Assembly: GCF_016919445.1 (NCBI RefSeq)
Contig: NZ_CP070356.1
Location: 3,426,001-3,490,000, forward strand
Origin: Pseudomonas sp. PDNC002
Lineage (GTDB): Bacteria > Pseudomonadota > Gammaproteobacteria > Pseudomonadales > Pseudomonadaceae
Length of the DNA: 64,000 bases
Direction of reading: 5' to 3'
Made by a program: the position numbers and the translations under genes. Numbering within the stretch: the stretch's first letter is position 1; each line of letters opens with the position of its first letter. Shown piece after piece: positions 55,921 through 63,889 of the stretch. A model generated the notes under the pieces. It did no database searches and was not told the DNA's origin. It worked only from the letters and a program-made list of their open reading frames with translations.

Positions 55921-57543
55921 TCAGAAGCTGTATTTCGCAGTGAGCGAAAGGTTGTCGCGGTCCGCCAGGGTGGTTTCGCTCGGGTTGCCGAGGAACATGT
56001 TGTAGCGGGCTTCGAGGCTGAAGTTGTTCAGGTAGCGCCAGGTGGTGCCGACGGCGAAGCGGTCGTCGCCTTCGCCCAGGCCGAAGCTGCCGGGCATGGA
56101 CGAATTGCCGTTGACGGCCTGGCTGAAGATGATCGGCACGCTCAGGTCCCAGCCGTTGAACACGTTGTTGTAGTCCAGCGTCAGGTTGACGGTGTAGCCC
56201 CAGGCGGAGCGGTCGTAGTAGAGCTTGTCGGTGTTGGGCGTGCGGATCTGCGCGACACCGGCGCCGGTGGGGACGAACACGTCGAAGCTGGGCGCCTTGT
56301 CGTTGTCCATCACGCGGTTGTAGCCGACCTCGCCGGTGAGCGTGGTGTTGTCGGCGAAGGGCAGGGCGCCATAGGAGTGGATGAAGGACACCAGTGCCTG
56401 GGCGACATTGGCGCGCACCGGTTGCGGCGTCAGGCCGGTATCGACCAGCACCGGCTGGCCGTCGCGGTAGCTGATCTCGCCGCTGACGTTGGTCTCGCCG
56501 AGCATGCTGGAGAAGCTCGCGCCGTAGAGCTTGATGTCGTCGTAGAAGATCGCCCGGTAGTTGCCGGTGTTCCAGTCGCTGAGGAAGTCCAGCTGCGGGC
56601 TGTGGTCGCTGAAGCGCAGGTAGTACAGGCCGAACTCGGTGTTGTTGAGCTGCTCCACCGTGTAGGTCAGCGCCGCGCCGTACTGGCCGCTGTTGCCGGG
56701 AGTGTCGTCGCCCAGGCGGCGCTGCTGGCCGGTGGAGTCGTTGAAGCCGCCTTCGTCGATGTAGTCGGTGGTGGAGAAGAAGTGCCCGACCGGGGTCAGC
56801 TCGTTGCGCTTCCACTGGTACTGGTAATACAGCTGCACGCCGAGGTTGTCGGTCAGGCTGTACTGGGTGAAGACCTGGCCCACCGGCAGGAACAGTTCCT
56901 TCACCTCGATACCCGGCGTGTTGGCCTTGGTGGCGTCCACCGGGCTCATCGCGCCGGAGATACCGAAGCCGTTGAACAGGCTCTCGCCCCAGGCCACCAC
57001 CTGGTTGCCGGCGCGGGCGTTGAGGGTGTGGCCGTTCAGGTTCCAGGTACCGTAGGCGTAGGTGTCGAGCAGGCGCAGGTCGTCGCCGGCCTGGTCCTCG
57101 GTCTCGCCGGAGAAGTGGTCGGGCTTGGAGCAGCGGCCGCCGGCGAAGCAGTTCGAGGTGCCGAAGTCGTTGTCGTTGCCGCGCTGGTAGACATCGTCAT
57201 AAAAGCCGGTGGCGCGGACGAACAGGCCGTAGTCCTGGCGGAACTTGAAGTCCGCCTCGGTGAGGAAGCTGGCGCGGTTGTTGATCAGCGCGCCGCGGTC
57301 GAAGGCGTTGTCGCCATCGTCGCCGTTGGCGATGGCGGGATTGCTGCCGCCGTTGGACAGCGCATGGGCGCGCTTCTCGGTACGCCACGCCAGGCTGTAG
57401 CTCAGGGTGGTATCCCAGTTGACCTGCAGGTCGTCGTTGAACTGGTAGGACAGCGCCTGCGCCTGGCTGGCGAGGAGCAGTCCGCTGGTGCTGATCGCAA
57501 GGGCAAGGGGCAACGGCGGGAAGGCGATTCTTATTCTTGTCAT
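55921..57543 (-). CDS. DUF1302 predicted outer-membrane beta-barrel protein
   Basis: A 540-aa exported protein. The signal peptide runs through LPLALAISTSGLLLASQAQA. The mature part starts with LSYQFNDDLQVNWDTTLSYSLAWRTEKR, the DUF1302 pattern of alternating residues, and ends with SLTAKYSF, an aromatic C-terminus like outer-membrane barrels. It is likely a porin-like channel for hydrophobic substrates. It is the first gene of the DUF1302-DUF1329 unit. Its upstream region shares the 16-bp palindrome with the KstD-like gene and with the HsaA/HsaB-like promoter region. Confidence 0.9.
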   Translation of the reverse strand: MTRIRIAFPPLPLALAISTSGLLLASQAQALSYQFNDDLQVNWDTTLSYSLAWRTEKRAHALSNGGSNPAIANGDDGDNAFDRGALINNRASFLTEADFKFRQDYGLFVRATGFYDDVYQRGNDNDFGTSNCFAGGRCSKPDHFSGETEDQAGDDLRLLDTYAYGTWNLNGHTLNARAGNQVVAWGESLFNGFGISGAMSPVDATKANTPGIEVKELFLPVGQVFTQYSLTDNLGVQLYYQYQWKRNELTPVGHFFSTTDYIDEGGFNDSTGQQRRLGDDTPGNSGQYGAALTYTVEQLNNTEFGLYYLRFSDHSPQLDFLSDWNTGNYRAIFYDDIKLYGASFSSMLGETNVSGEISYRDGQPVLVDTGLTPQPVRANVAQALVSFIHSYGALPFADNTTLTGEVGYNRVMDNDKAPSFDVFVPTGAGVAQIRTPNTDKLYYDRSAWGYTVNLTLDYNNVFNGWDLSVPIIFSQAVNGNSSMPGSFGLGEGDDRFAVGTTWRYLNNFSLEARYNMFLGNPSETTLADRDNLSLTAKYSF

Positions 57544-57642
57544 CTCGTCCTCTGCTCGGGCAGGCGCTGTCGGCCAGACCCGGAAACGGTGTTGGCGGGA
57601 AAGTGGCGGGGCTGACTATGTGGTCACCCGAGTGCGTCAACA

Positions 57643-57658
57643 TCGTCCAAAAAGACTA
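57643..57658. promoter_or_regulatory. Cluster operator copy 1 (TCGTCC-N4-AGACTA)
   Basis: The reverse complement of this site reads TAGTCT-N4-GGACGA. It matches the copies at 57692 and 63274 with one arm mismatch and lies about 100 bp upstream of the DUF1302 start. Confidence 0.6.
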
Positions 57659-57691
57659 AGCCGGCGGGACGGGGCCGGGCCGCTCTGGCGC

Positions 57692-57707
57692 TAGTCCCAT
57701 CGGACGA
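57692..57707. promoter_or_regulatory. Cluster operator copy 2 (TAGTCC-N4-GGACGA)
   Basis: An imperfect palindrome, TAGTCC-CATC-GGACGA, about 80 bp upstream of the KstD-like start. It lies 33 bp right of copy 1, in the divergent promoter region shared with DUF1302. Confidence 0.65.
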
Positions 57708-57786
57708 TGCCCGGGCTTGGTGAGGGCGCGAACAATCGCCGGGCGAGCGTGGTTTTCCGCCACGCCAGATCCCGGAGAACAAGCGC

Positions 57787-59544
57787 ATGAACGCAAGGGC
57801 GAGCGGCCAGCGAAGCCGCGAGTGGGACATGGAATGCGACGTCCTGGTGGTGGGCAGCGGCGCGGGCGGCATGACCGCCGCACTGCGCGCCCGCGACCTC
57901 GGGCTGGACGTCCTGCTGGTGGAGAAAAGCGACCGCTACGGCGGCACCACGGCGGTATCCGGCGGCGGCATCTGGATTCCTTGCAACCACCGGATCGCCG
58001 CCCTGGGCGGGCAGGACTCGGCGCAGGAAGCCATCCGCTACATCCGCACCGTCAGCAACGACCTGGTGGATGACGGCCGCGTCGAGGCCTATGTCGAACA
58101 CGGCCGGCGCATGGTCGAGTACCTGGAAGGCAACAGCCGGGTGCGCTTCGAGGCGCAGGTGGAATACGCCGACTACTACCCGGAAGTGCCCGGCGGCAAG
58201 CCCGGCTATCGCTCCATGGACCCGCTGCCCTTCGATGCCCGCGAGCTGGGCGAGGAATTCGCGCGGATGCGCGAGCCGTCCCCCGGCACCCTGATGATGG
58301 GCCGCGTCGCCATGACCATGAAGGAAGCCCGCGTCCTGCTCTGCCGTGGCCCTGGTTGGGTCGGCCTGACGATACGCACCCTCTGGCGCTACTGGCGCGA
58401 CCTGCCCGCGCGTCTGGGCTCGCCCCGTGACCGCTTCCTGACCCTGGGCAACGCACTGATTGCCGCGCTGCGCCGTTCGCTGATGGATCGCCAGGTGCCG
58501 CTATGGCTCGACACCTCGCTGCACGAGCTGATCGAAGAAGAAGGTCGGGTTATCGGCGCCGTGCTGCAGCGGGAAGGTCGGGTTCTTCGGCTTCATGCGA
58601 GGCGTGGCGTGGTCATCGCCGCCGGCGGCTTCGAGCGCAACCAGGCGATGCGCAGCCAGTACCATCCGCAGCCTTCGAATACCCAGTGGACTGCCACGCC
58701 GCCGTACAACACCGGCGACGGCATCCGCGCCGGCCAGCAGCTGGGCGCGGCCACCGCGCTGATGGAGCACAGCTGGTGGGCGCCCAGCTCGCAGGTCGCC
58801 GGTGAGGAAAAGGCCCGCGTGCTGTTCGTCGAACGCAACCTGCCCGGCTGCGTGATGGTGGACTCGGCCGGGCAGCGCTTCGTCAACGAAGGCGCACCCT
58901 ACACCGACATCGTCTACGCCATGTACGCCCACGACAGCGAGCAGGCGCGCAGCGTGCCGTGCTGGATGATCTTCGACGCCGAGTTCCGCCGCAAATACCC
59001 CTGCGGCGCGCTATTGCCCGGCTACGCGCAGCCGGACAGCCGGGTGCCGAAGCATCTGCAGGGCTACTACCACAAGGCCGACAGCATCCAGGCGCTGGCC
59101 GGCGACATCGGCGTCGATGCCGCCGGGCTTGCGCGCACACTGGAGCGTTTCAACCGCTACGCCGTGCTCGGCCAGGACCCGGACTTCCACAAGGGCGAGT
59201 CGCTGTTCGACCGCTACTACGGCGATCCGCATGTGCAGCCCAACCCGTGCCTGGCGCCATTGCTGAAGGCGCCGTTCTACGCGGTGAAGATCGACGCCGG
59301 CGACATCGGCACCAAGGGCGGCCTGCTCACCGACGTGCATGCCCGCGTACTGCGCGAGGACGGCAGCGCCATCGACGGTCTCTACGCCATCGGCAACTCC
59401 GCCGCCTCGATGATGGGCGCCACCTATCCCGGCGCCGGTTCCACCATCGGCCCGGCGATGACCTTCGGCTTCCTTGCCGCCGAGCACATCCAGCAACAGG
59501 CCGGGCAGACCCGTGCTCAACCGGAGGTATCGCGCAATGCCTGA
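57787..59544 (+). CDS. FAD-dependent 3-ketosteroid delta1-dehydrogenase-like flavoprotein
   Basis: A 585-aa flavoprotein of the fumarate reductase/KstD superfamily. The FAD motif is DVLVVGSGAGGMTAALRARDLGLDVLLVEKS, followed by YGGTTAVSGGGIWIPCN, and the C-terminal FAD segment is GLYAIGNSAASMMGATYPGAGSTIGPAMTFG, with the Tyr and Gly that bind the 3-keto group in KstD enzymes. It would introduce a C1-C2 double bond in a 3-keto ring or act on a related cyclic ketone. The GGAG box favours the upstream Met; a Met at 57832 is an alternative. It overlaps the next SDR gene by 8 bp. Confidence 0.88.
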   Translation: MNARASGQRSREWDMECDVLVVGSGAGGMTAALRARDLGLDVLLVEKSDRYGGTTAVSGGGIWIPCNHRIAALGGQDSAQEAIRYIRTVSNDLVDDGRVEAYVEHGRRMVEYLEGNSRVRFEAQVEYADYYPEVPGGKPGYRSMDPLPFDARELGEEFARMREPSPGTLMMGRVAMTMKEARVLLCRGPGWVGLTIRTLWRYWRDLPARLGSPRDRFLTLGNALIAALRRSLMDRQVPLWLDTSLHELIEEEGRVIGAVLQREGRVLRLHARRGVVIAAGGFERNQAMRSQYHPQPSNTQWTATPPYNTGDGIRAGQQLGAATALMEHSWWAPSSQVAGEEKARVLFVERNLPGCVMVDSAGQRFVNEGAPYTDIVYAMYAHDSEQARSVPCWMIFDAEFRRKYPCGALLPGYAQPDSRVPKHLQGYYHKADSIQALAGDIGVDAAGLARTLERFNRYAVLGQDPDFHKGESLFDRYYGDPHVQPNPCLAPLLKAPFYAVKIDAGDIGTKGGLLTDVHARVLREDGSAIDGLYAIGNSAASMMGATYPGAGSTIGPAMTFGFLAAEHIQQQAGQTRAQPEVSRNA

Positions 59545-60415
59545 GTCCACTTCCCGCATCGCCCTCGTCACCGGCGCCAGCCGTGGTGTCGGCAAGGGCA
59601 TTGCCGAGGCGCTGGGCGCTGCCGGCATGACCGTCTACGTCACCGGGCGCTCGGTCGAATCGGGCAACGCACGCCTGCGCGGCCAGGTGATGCACGGCAG
59701 CATCCACGAGACGGCGGCGGCCATCGACGCCGCCGGTGGAAAGGGCATCGCCGTGCAGTGCAATCACGCTGATGACGAGCAGGTGCGCGCGTTGTTCCAG
59801 CGCATCGAGGCCGAGCACGGCCGCCTGGACCTGCTGGTGAACAACGTCGCCTTCATCCACGAACAACTGATCGATCCCGGCCCGTTCTGGGAGAAGCCGC
59901 TGGAGCTGGTGGACATCCTCGACATCGGCCTACGCTCGGCCTATGTCGCCAGTTATTACGCCGCGCCTCTGCTCCTGCGCGCACCGACGGCATTGGTGGC
60001 GTTCACCTCGTCCTTCGGCGCCGGCTGCTACATGCACGGCCCGGCTTATGGCGCGCAGAAGGCTGGCGTGGACAAGCTCGCGGCAGACATGGCCATCGAC
60101 TTCGAAGGCACCGGCGTGGCGACGCTTTCCCTCTGGCTCGGTCCGCAGCTGACCGAACGCACTGCCATCGCTGGCCAGGCCCGCGCGGAGCAGTACGAAG
60201 CCTTCCTCGCCGTGGCCGAGACGCCGCAGTTCAATGGGCGGATCATCCAGGCGCTGCTGGATGACCCGGAGCTGCCACAGCTCTCCGGGCAGACACTGGT
60301 CAGCGCCGAGCTGGCGTTGCGCTACGGCATCCAGGAAGCCGACGGCCGCCAGCCACCGTCCTGGCGCGAGCAACTCGGCGCGCCACGGGTGCAGCATCCG
60401 GCGCGGGTGATCTGA
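59537..60415 (+). CDS. Short-chain dehydrogenase/reductase (SDR), coupled to the KstD-like gene
   Basis: A 292-aa SDR. The cofactor motif is VTGASRGVGKGIAEALG, then TGRS; the structural motif is NNVAF; the catalytic pair is Tyr-Lys in YGAQKAG with the Ser in FTSSFGAG. A C-terminal extension (about 40 residues) goes beyond the standard 250. The ATG has CCGGAGG upstream and overlaps the flavoprotein stop, so the two enzymes are made together. It is likely to oxidise or reduce a hydroxy/keto group of the same substrate. Its specific reaction is unknown. Confidence 0.88.
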   Translation: MPESTSRIALVTGASRGVGKGIAEALGAAGMTVYVTGRSVESGNARLRGQVMHGSIHETAAAIDAAGGKGIAVQCNHADDEQVRALFQRIEAEHGRLDLLVNNVAFIHEQLIDPGPFWEKPLELVDILDIGLRSAYVASYYAAPLLLRAPTALVAFTSSFGAGCYMHGPAYGAQKAGVDKLAADMAIDFEGTGVATLSLWLGPQLTERTAIAGQARAEQYEAFLAVAETPQFNGRIIQALLDDPELPQLSGQTLVSAELALRYGIQEADGRQPPSWREQLGAPRVQHPARVI

Positions 60416-60559
60416 ACCATGTGGCTGCGCGGCGGTAGAAAACGCCGCGGGTGTTGTGCGCCCCACGCCGGGATTCGGCGTGGGGCGTTTGCGTTCAGGG
60501 GCGGCATGCTTGTCGGTACAGAGGTTCGCGAACAGAGCCCGCTCGATGTTAGCCCGTAG

Positions 60560-60586
60560 GGCGTACAACGCTCGGCGTTGTACGCC
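60560..60586. repeat. Perfect 12-bp hairpin repeat
   Basis: GGCGTACAACGC, TCG, GCGTTGTACGCC, preceded by CGTAG. It resembles the GTAGGGCG-type Pseudomonas intergenic repeats and lies between two convergent genes of the catabolic cluster. Confidence 0.75.
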
Positions 60587-60647
60587 GTCTGCCCGCTGCT
60601 GATTCTCAGGGATGAACTGCCGCGCCTGTTCTGCGTGACAAAATAAA

Positions 60648-60668
60648 ACGGGCCCCGAAGGGCCCGTC
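60648..60668 (-). terminator. Rho-independent terminator of the LLM oxidoreductase gene
   Basis: ACGGGCCC-CGAAG-GGCCCGT with TTTTATTTTG downstream on the minus strand, 20 bp after the stop codon. Confidence 0.87.
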
Positions 60669-60688
60669 CTGGTGACACCGGTCCAGCC

Positions 60689-61822
60689 TCAGGCGATCTG
60701 CAGCTTGTCGCGGAAGTAGGGGATGACCTTTTCGCCGATGTTCTTCAGCGTCTCGATCTGCGCCCACTGCGGCACGGTGCCCATCTGGCAGATGAAGAGG
60801 ATCTCGTCGGCACCGGCGTCGATCAGGCGCTGCACGTAGCCGATGCAGTCGTTCACCGTGCCGTAGGCGTGGTTGGGGTTCATCATCGCCATGGTCGGAT
60901 CGGAGAAGTCCAGGGTCACTTCCTCGGAGGCGAAGCGCGAGCGGATCACCGCCTGGCCGTTGCCGTCGACGAAGGTGTCGTCCTGCCACTTGGCCGGGTC
61001 CGGGCGCTCGCCGCCGGCGTACCAGTAGGCGAGCGATTCCATGAAGTAGCGCTGGCCACGGACGCCGATGGCGCGGGCCTTCTCGTTGTCGTCGAGGACG
61101 ATGGCCGGGCACAGCGCGGCGATGTGGCGGTTCGGGCGGAAGCCGACCTGGTTGGCCTCGTCACGGTTGTCCCAGGCCTCGTGGTAGACCGCGACCTTCT
61201 TGGCGATCTCCTCCGGGCCGCCGAAGCCCAATACCAGCGCGCCCATGCCACGTCCGCCGGCGTTCTTCAGCGATTCGGTGTTGGTGCACGCCAGGTACAT
61301 CGGCGGGTGCGGGTCCTGGTAGGGCTTGGGATGGATCGGCCGCCGGGGAATCTTCACGTACACGCCGTCGTGCTCGATCTCGTCCTGCACGAACATCTTC
61401 GGGATCAGGTACATGGCTTCGTCGATCTGCGGCTGCAGGGTCGCCAGGTCGTAGCCGAAGGTGCCGGCTTCCTGCTGGGTGCCGCCCTTGCCGACGCCGA
61501 AGTGCACGCGGCCGCCGGACAGCAGGTCGAGGGTGGCGATGCGCTCGGCGACCTTCACCGGGTGGTTCATCGCCGGCGGCAGGCAGACCACGCCGTGGCC
61601 GATGCCGATGCGCTGGGTCTTGCCGGCGACGAAGGCGAGCATGGTCTCCGGCGCGGACATGTGCGAGTAGTTGGTCAGCGCGGTGTGCTCCACGCACCAG
61701 AAGGTGTCGAAGCCGAGCTGGTCGGCCAGCACGGCCTGTTCGACGGTTTCCTCGAAGATGCGGCGGTCGCCTTCGCGGGTGCTGTCCAGCGTCTGCGCTT
61801 CGTAGATCAGAGAGAATTTCAT
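60689..61822 (-). CDS. LLM-class flavin-dependent oxidoreductase
   Basis: A 377-aa luciferase-like TIM-barrel monooxygenase. The opening is MKFSLIYEAQTLDSTREGDRRIFEETVEQAVLADQLGFDTFWCVEHT, and core motifs are RIGIGHGVVCLPPAMNHPVKVAERIATLDLLSGGRVHFGVGKG (the LLM signature) and MYLACTNTESLKNAGGRGMGALV. It should use FMNH2 or F420-like chemistry; in Pseudomonas FMN is expected, with reductant from a flavin reductase such as the HsaB-like gene at 63366. It lies in the catabolic cluster, likely as a Baeyer-Villiger or ring-hydroxylating step. The substrate is unknown. Confidence 0.87.
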   Translation of the reverse strand: MKFSLIYEAQTLDSTREGDRRIFEETVEQAVLADQLGFDTFWCVEHTALTNYSHMSAPETMLAFVAGKTQRIGIGHGVVCLPPAMNHPVKVAERIATLDLLSGGRVHFGVGKGGTQQEAGTFGYDLATLQPQIDEAMYLIPKMFVQDEIEHDGVYVKIPRRPIHPKPYQDPHPPMYLACTNTESLKNAGGRGMGALVLGFGGPEEIAKKVAVYHEAWDNRDEANQVGFRPNRHIAALCPAIVLDDNEKARAIGVRGQRYFMESLAYWYAGGERPDPAKWQDDTFVDGNGQAVIRSRFASEEVTLDFSDPTMAMMNPNHAYGTVNDCIGYVQRLIDAGADEILFICQMGTVPQWAQIETLKNIGEKVIPYFRDKLQIA

Positions 61823-61938
61823 GGGATGCGTCCCTTGTTGTAGTGGCGGCCGACGGGCTCAGCCTCATGGGCCATGTTCTGTGTTCGCCGGCGCCTCGGA
61901 ATCGCCCGAATGGACTACGCCGAAGTGCCGGTTCTCGA

Positions 61939-63123
61939 TCAGAGGAAGAAGTCGGTGGAGTCCATGCCCATGCTCACCCCACCCAGGTTCCAGGCGTACT
62001 TGGTCGGGCTGTTGGCGACGTGGGCGCGGCCGGTGTGGATGTCGCGGAAGGCGCGGTTGATCGGGTGCTCGCGGAAGATGGTGGAGGCGCCGCTGTTGAA
62101 CATCAGGGTGCCGGCCGCGCGGGCACACTTGTCCGCGACCAGGGCGGAGTCGTAACGCATCTTCACCCGCTCGGGCATGCTCAGCGGCTCGCCGTCGCGG
62201 GCGCGCTGCATCATCACTTCGAAGTTGCGCAGCAGCACGGTGCGGCACTCGTCGGCGACCACCATGGCATCGGCCAGCGCCTGCTGGGCAGCCGGGTCCT
62301 GGCCCATCTTGCGACCGTCGTTGACGCCCACGCGGGCGCGGTTGTGCTCGATGAACAGGTTCACCGCGCCCTGCAACGCGCCGATGGCCGCCGAGGACAC
62401 CGCGCGGACGAAGATCTGCCCGAACGGCAGGCGGAACAGCGGTGCAGTGTTCACTGCGTTGCCCGGGCTGCTCTGCATGAAGCCGTCGAGGGCGCGGTGG
62501 GTGCGGTACTCGGGGACGAGGGCGTCCTCCACCAGCACATCGTGGGAGCCGGTGGCTTCCAGGCCCATCACGTTCCAGTTGTCGAGCACCTGGTAGTCAC
62601 TGCGCGGCACCAGGAAGGTGCGGTAGTCCGGTGCGCCACCCGGCTCGCTCGGCGGCACCAGCGCACCGAGGAAGGCCCACTCGCAATGCTTGCTGCCGCT
62701 GGAGAATCCCCAGCGCCCGGAGAGGCGGAAGCCGCCTTCCACCGGCGTCACCTTGCCCACCGGCATGTAGGAAGAGGAGATCAGCACGCTGGAATCCGTG
62801 CCCCACACATCCTGCGCGGCGCGGTCGTCGAACAGCGCCAGCTGCCAGTTGTGGATGGCCACCACACCGAGCACCCAGGCCGACGACATGCAGCCCTCGG
62901 CAAGGGTCATCTGCACCTCGAAGAAGTCTTTCGGCTCCAGCTCGTAGCCTTCCCAGCGTGCCGGCTGGAGGATGCGGAAGAACCCGGCTTCGTGGAAGTC
63001 GCGAATGGTCTCCTCCGGCAGCCGGCCTTCGCGGGCGGCGTCGGCGGCGCGTTCGCGCAGCACCGGCACCAGCTCACGGGCGCGCTGGCGCAGGCGCTGA
63101 CGGATCAGGTCGTGGTCGAGCAT
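61939..63123 (-). CDS. Acyl-CoA dehydrogenase-fold flavin monooxygenase, HsaA-like
   Basis: A 394-aa protein, exactly the length of HsaA of mycobacteria. It has the acyl-CoA dehydrogenase fold but belongs to the two-component monooxygenase group: RLPEETIRDFHEAGFFRILQPARWEGYELEPKDFFEVQMTLAEGCMSSAWVLGVVAIHNWQLALF, and RLSGRWGFSSGSKHCEWAFLGALV. These resemble HsaA/TesA2, which hydroxylates 3-HSA in steroid degradation using reduced flavin. The start MLDHDLIRQRL is preferred; the frame is open 66 codons more. The partner reductase is divergently encoded at 63366. Confidence 0.86.
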   Translation of the reverse strand: MLDHDLIRQRLRQRARELVPVLRERAADAAREGRLPEETIRDFHEAGFFRILQPARWEGYELEPKDFFEVQMTLAEGCMSSAWVLGVVAIHNWQLALFDDRAAQDVWGTDSSVLISSSYMPVGKVTPVEGGFRLSGRWGFSSGSKHCEWAFLGALVPPSEPGGAPDYRTFLVPRSDYQVLDNWNVMGLEATGSHDVLVEDALVPEYRTHRALDGFMQSSPGNAVNTAPLFRLPFGQIFVRAVSSAAIGALQGAVNLFIEHNRARVGVNDGRKMGQDPAAQQALADAMVVADECRTVLLRNFEVMMQRARDGEPLSMPERVKMRYDSALVADKCARAAGTLMFNSGASTIFREHPINRAFRDIHTGRAHVANSPTKYAWNLGGVSMGMDSTDFFL

Positions 63124-63273
63124 CTTGTTGTTCTCCTGTGGTCGCCCGGTGGGGCGGTGCTCGGTCTCCCGCGTCGGATCGCAGGGGCCTTCGCGGGCAT
63201 TTGAACAACGCAGGAAAACGCCCGCATCGCACAAACGGACCATATCGGCGCGCTGCTCGGGCGCGGCACCGAC

Positions 63274-63289
63274 TAGTCCCCTCGGACGA
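63274..63289. promoter_or_regulatory. Cluster operator copy 3 (TAGTCC-N4-GGACGA)
   Basis: TAGTCC-CCTC-GGACGA, the same palindrome as in the DUF1302/KstD divergent region, here between the HsaA-like (minus) and HsaB-like (plus) genes, 77 bp before the HsaB-like ATG. Confidence 0.65.
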
Positions 63290-63365
63290 TGTTGCGCAGC
63301 GGGCACCACCACAGAATCCATCGCACTACACCTCAGTCCAACAAGAACCAGCGAGGCCCCGTGCG

Positions 63366-63884
63366 ATGAACCAGGACACTCTGAAAGCCGACATGCTCCA
63401 GGCCATGCGCCGGCTCGCCAAGTCGGTGACCATCATCACCACCAGCGATGGCCGCGAGCGCTACGCCATGTCGGCCACGGCGGTGGATTCTCTGTCCACC
63501 GAGCCGCCGTCGCTGCTGATCTGCGTGAACCAGACCGCCTCGCTGCACCGCGTGCTGGAGGCCGGCGCGGACTTCTGCGTGAACATCCTCGGCCAGGAGC
63601 AGGAACACCTGTCGCACCTGTGCAGTGGCCCGGTGAAAGGCGAGGGGCGCTTCGCCAGCGGCGACTGGCGCACCTCCGAGTGCGGCGTGCCGTACCTGGC
63701 GGACGCGCAGTCCAGCGTGGTCTGCGAGCAGGACGGGCGCTTCACCTACGGCACCCACACGGTGTTCATCGGACGCATCCGCGAGGTTCGCAATACCCCG
63801 CGCATCACCCCGCTGATCTACGTGAACGGCACCTACACCACCGCCGTCGCCGTGCAGGCGCCGAGCGTGGCGGCGGCGGGCTGA
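63366..63884 (+). CDS. Flavin reductase, HsaB-like partner
   Basis: A 172-aa protein of the flavin reductase-like (split beta-barrel) family. It starts LQAMRRLAKSVTIITTSDGRERYAMSATAVDSLSTEPPSLLICVNQTASLHRVLEAGADFCVNIL and has the conserved FMN contacts in this stretch and the GTHTVFIGRI strand. It would supply reduced flavin to the HsaA-like oxygenase and possibly to the LLM enzyme. It lies 5 bp upstream of the next FAD protein gene, with which it forms an operon under operator copy 3. Confidence 0.9.
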   Translation: MNQDTLKADMLQAMRRLAKSVTIITTSDGRERYAMSATAVDSLSTEPPSLLICVNQTASLHRVLEAGADFCVNILGQEQEHLSHLCSGPVKGEGRFASGDWRTSECGVPYLADAQSSVVCEQDGRFTYGTHTVFIGRIREVRNTPRITPLIYVNGTYTTAVAVQAPSVAAAG

Positions 63885-63889
63885 TCGCC

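Noticed and set aside
53359..57615. A 1418-codon plus-strand open frame antisense to SurE-like, DUF1329 and DUF1302 genes
   Set aside because: It runs through three genes with signal peptides and clear families on the other strand, and its translation is low-complexity. High GC suppresses stop codons there.
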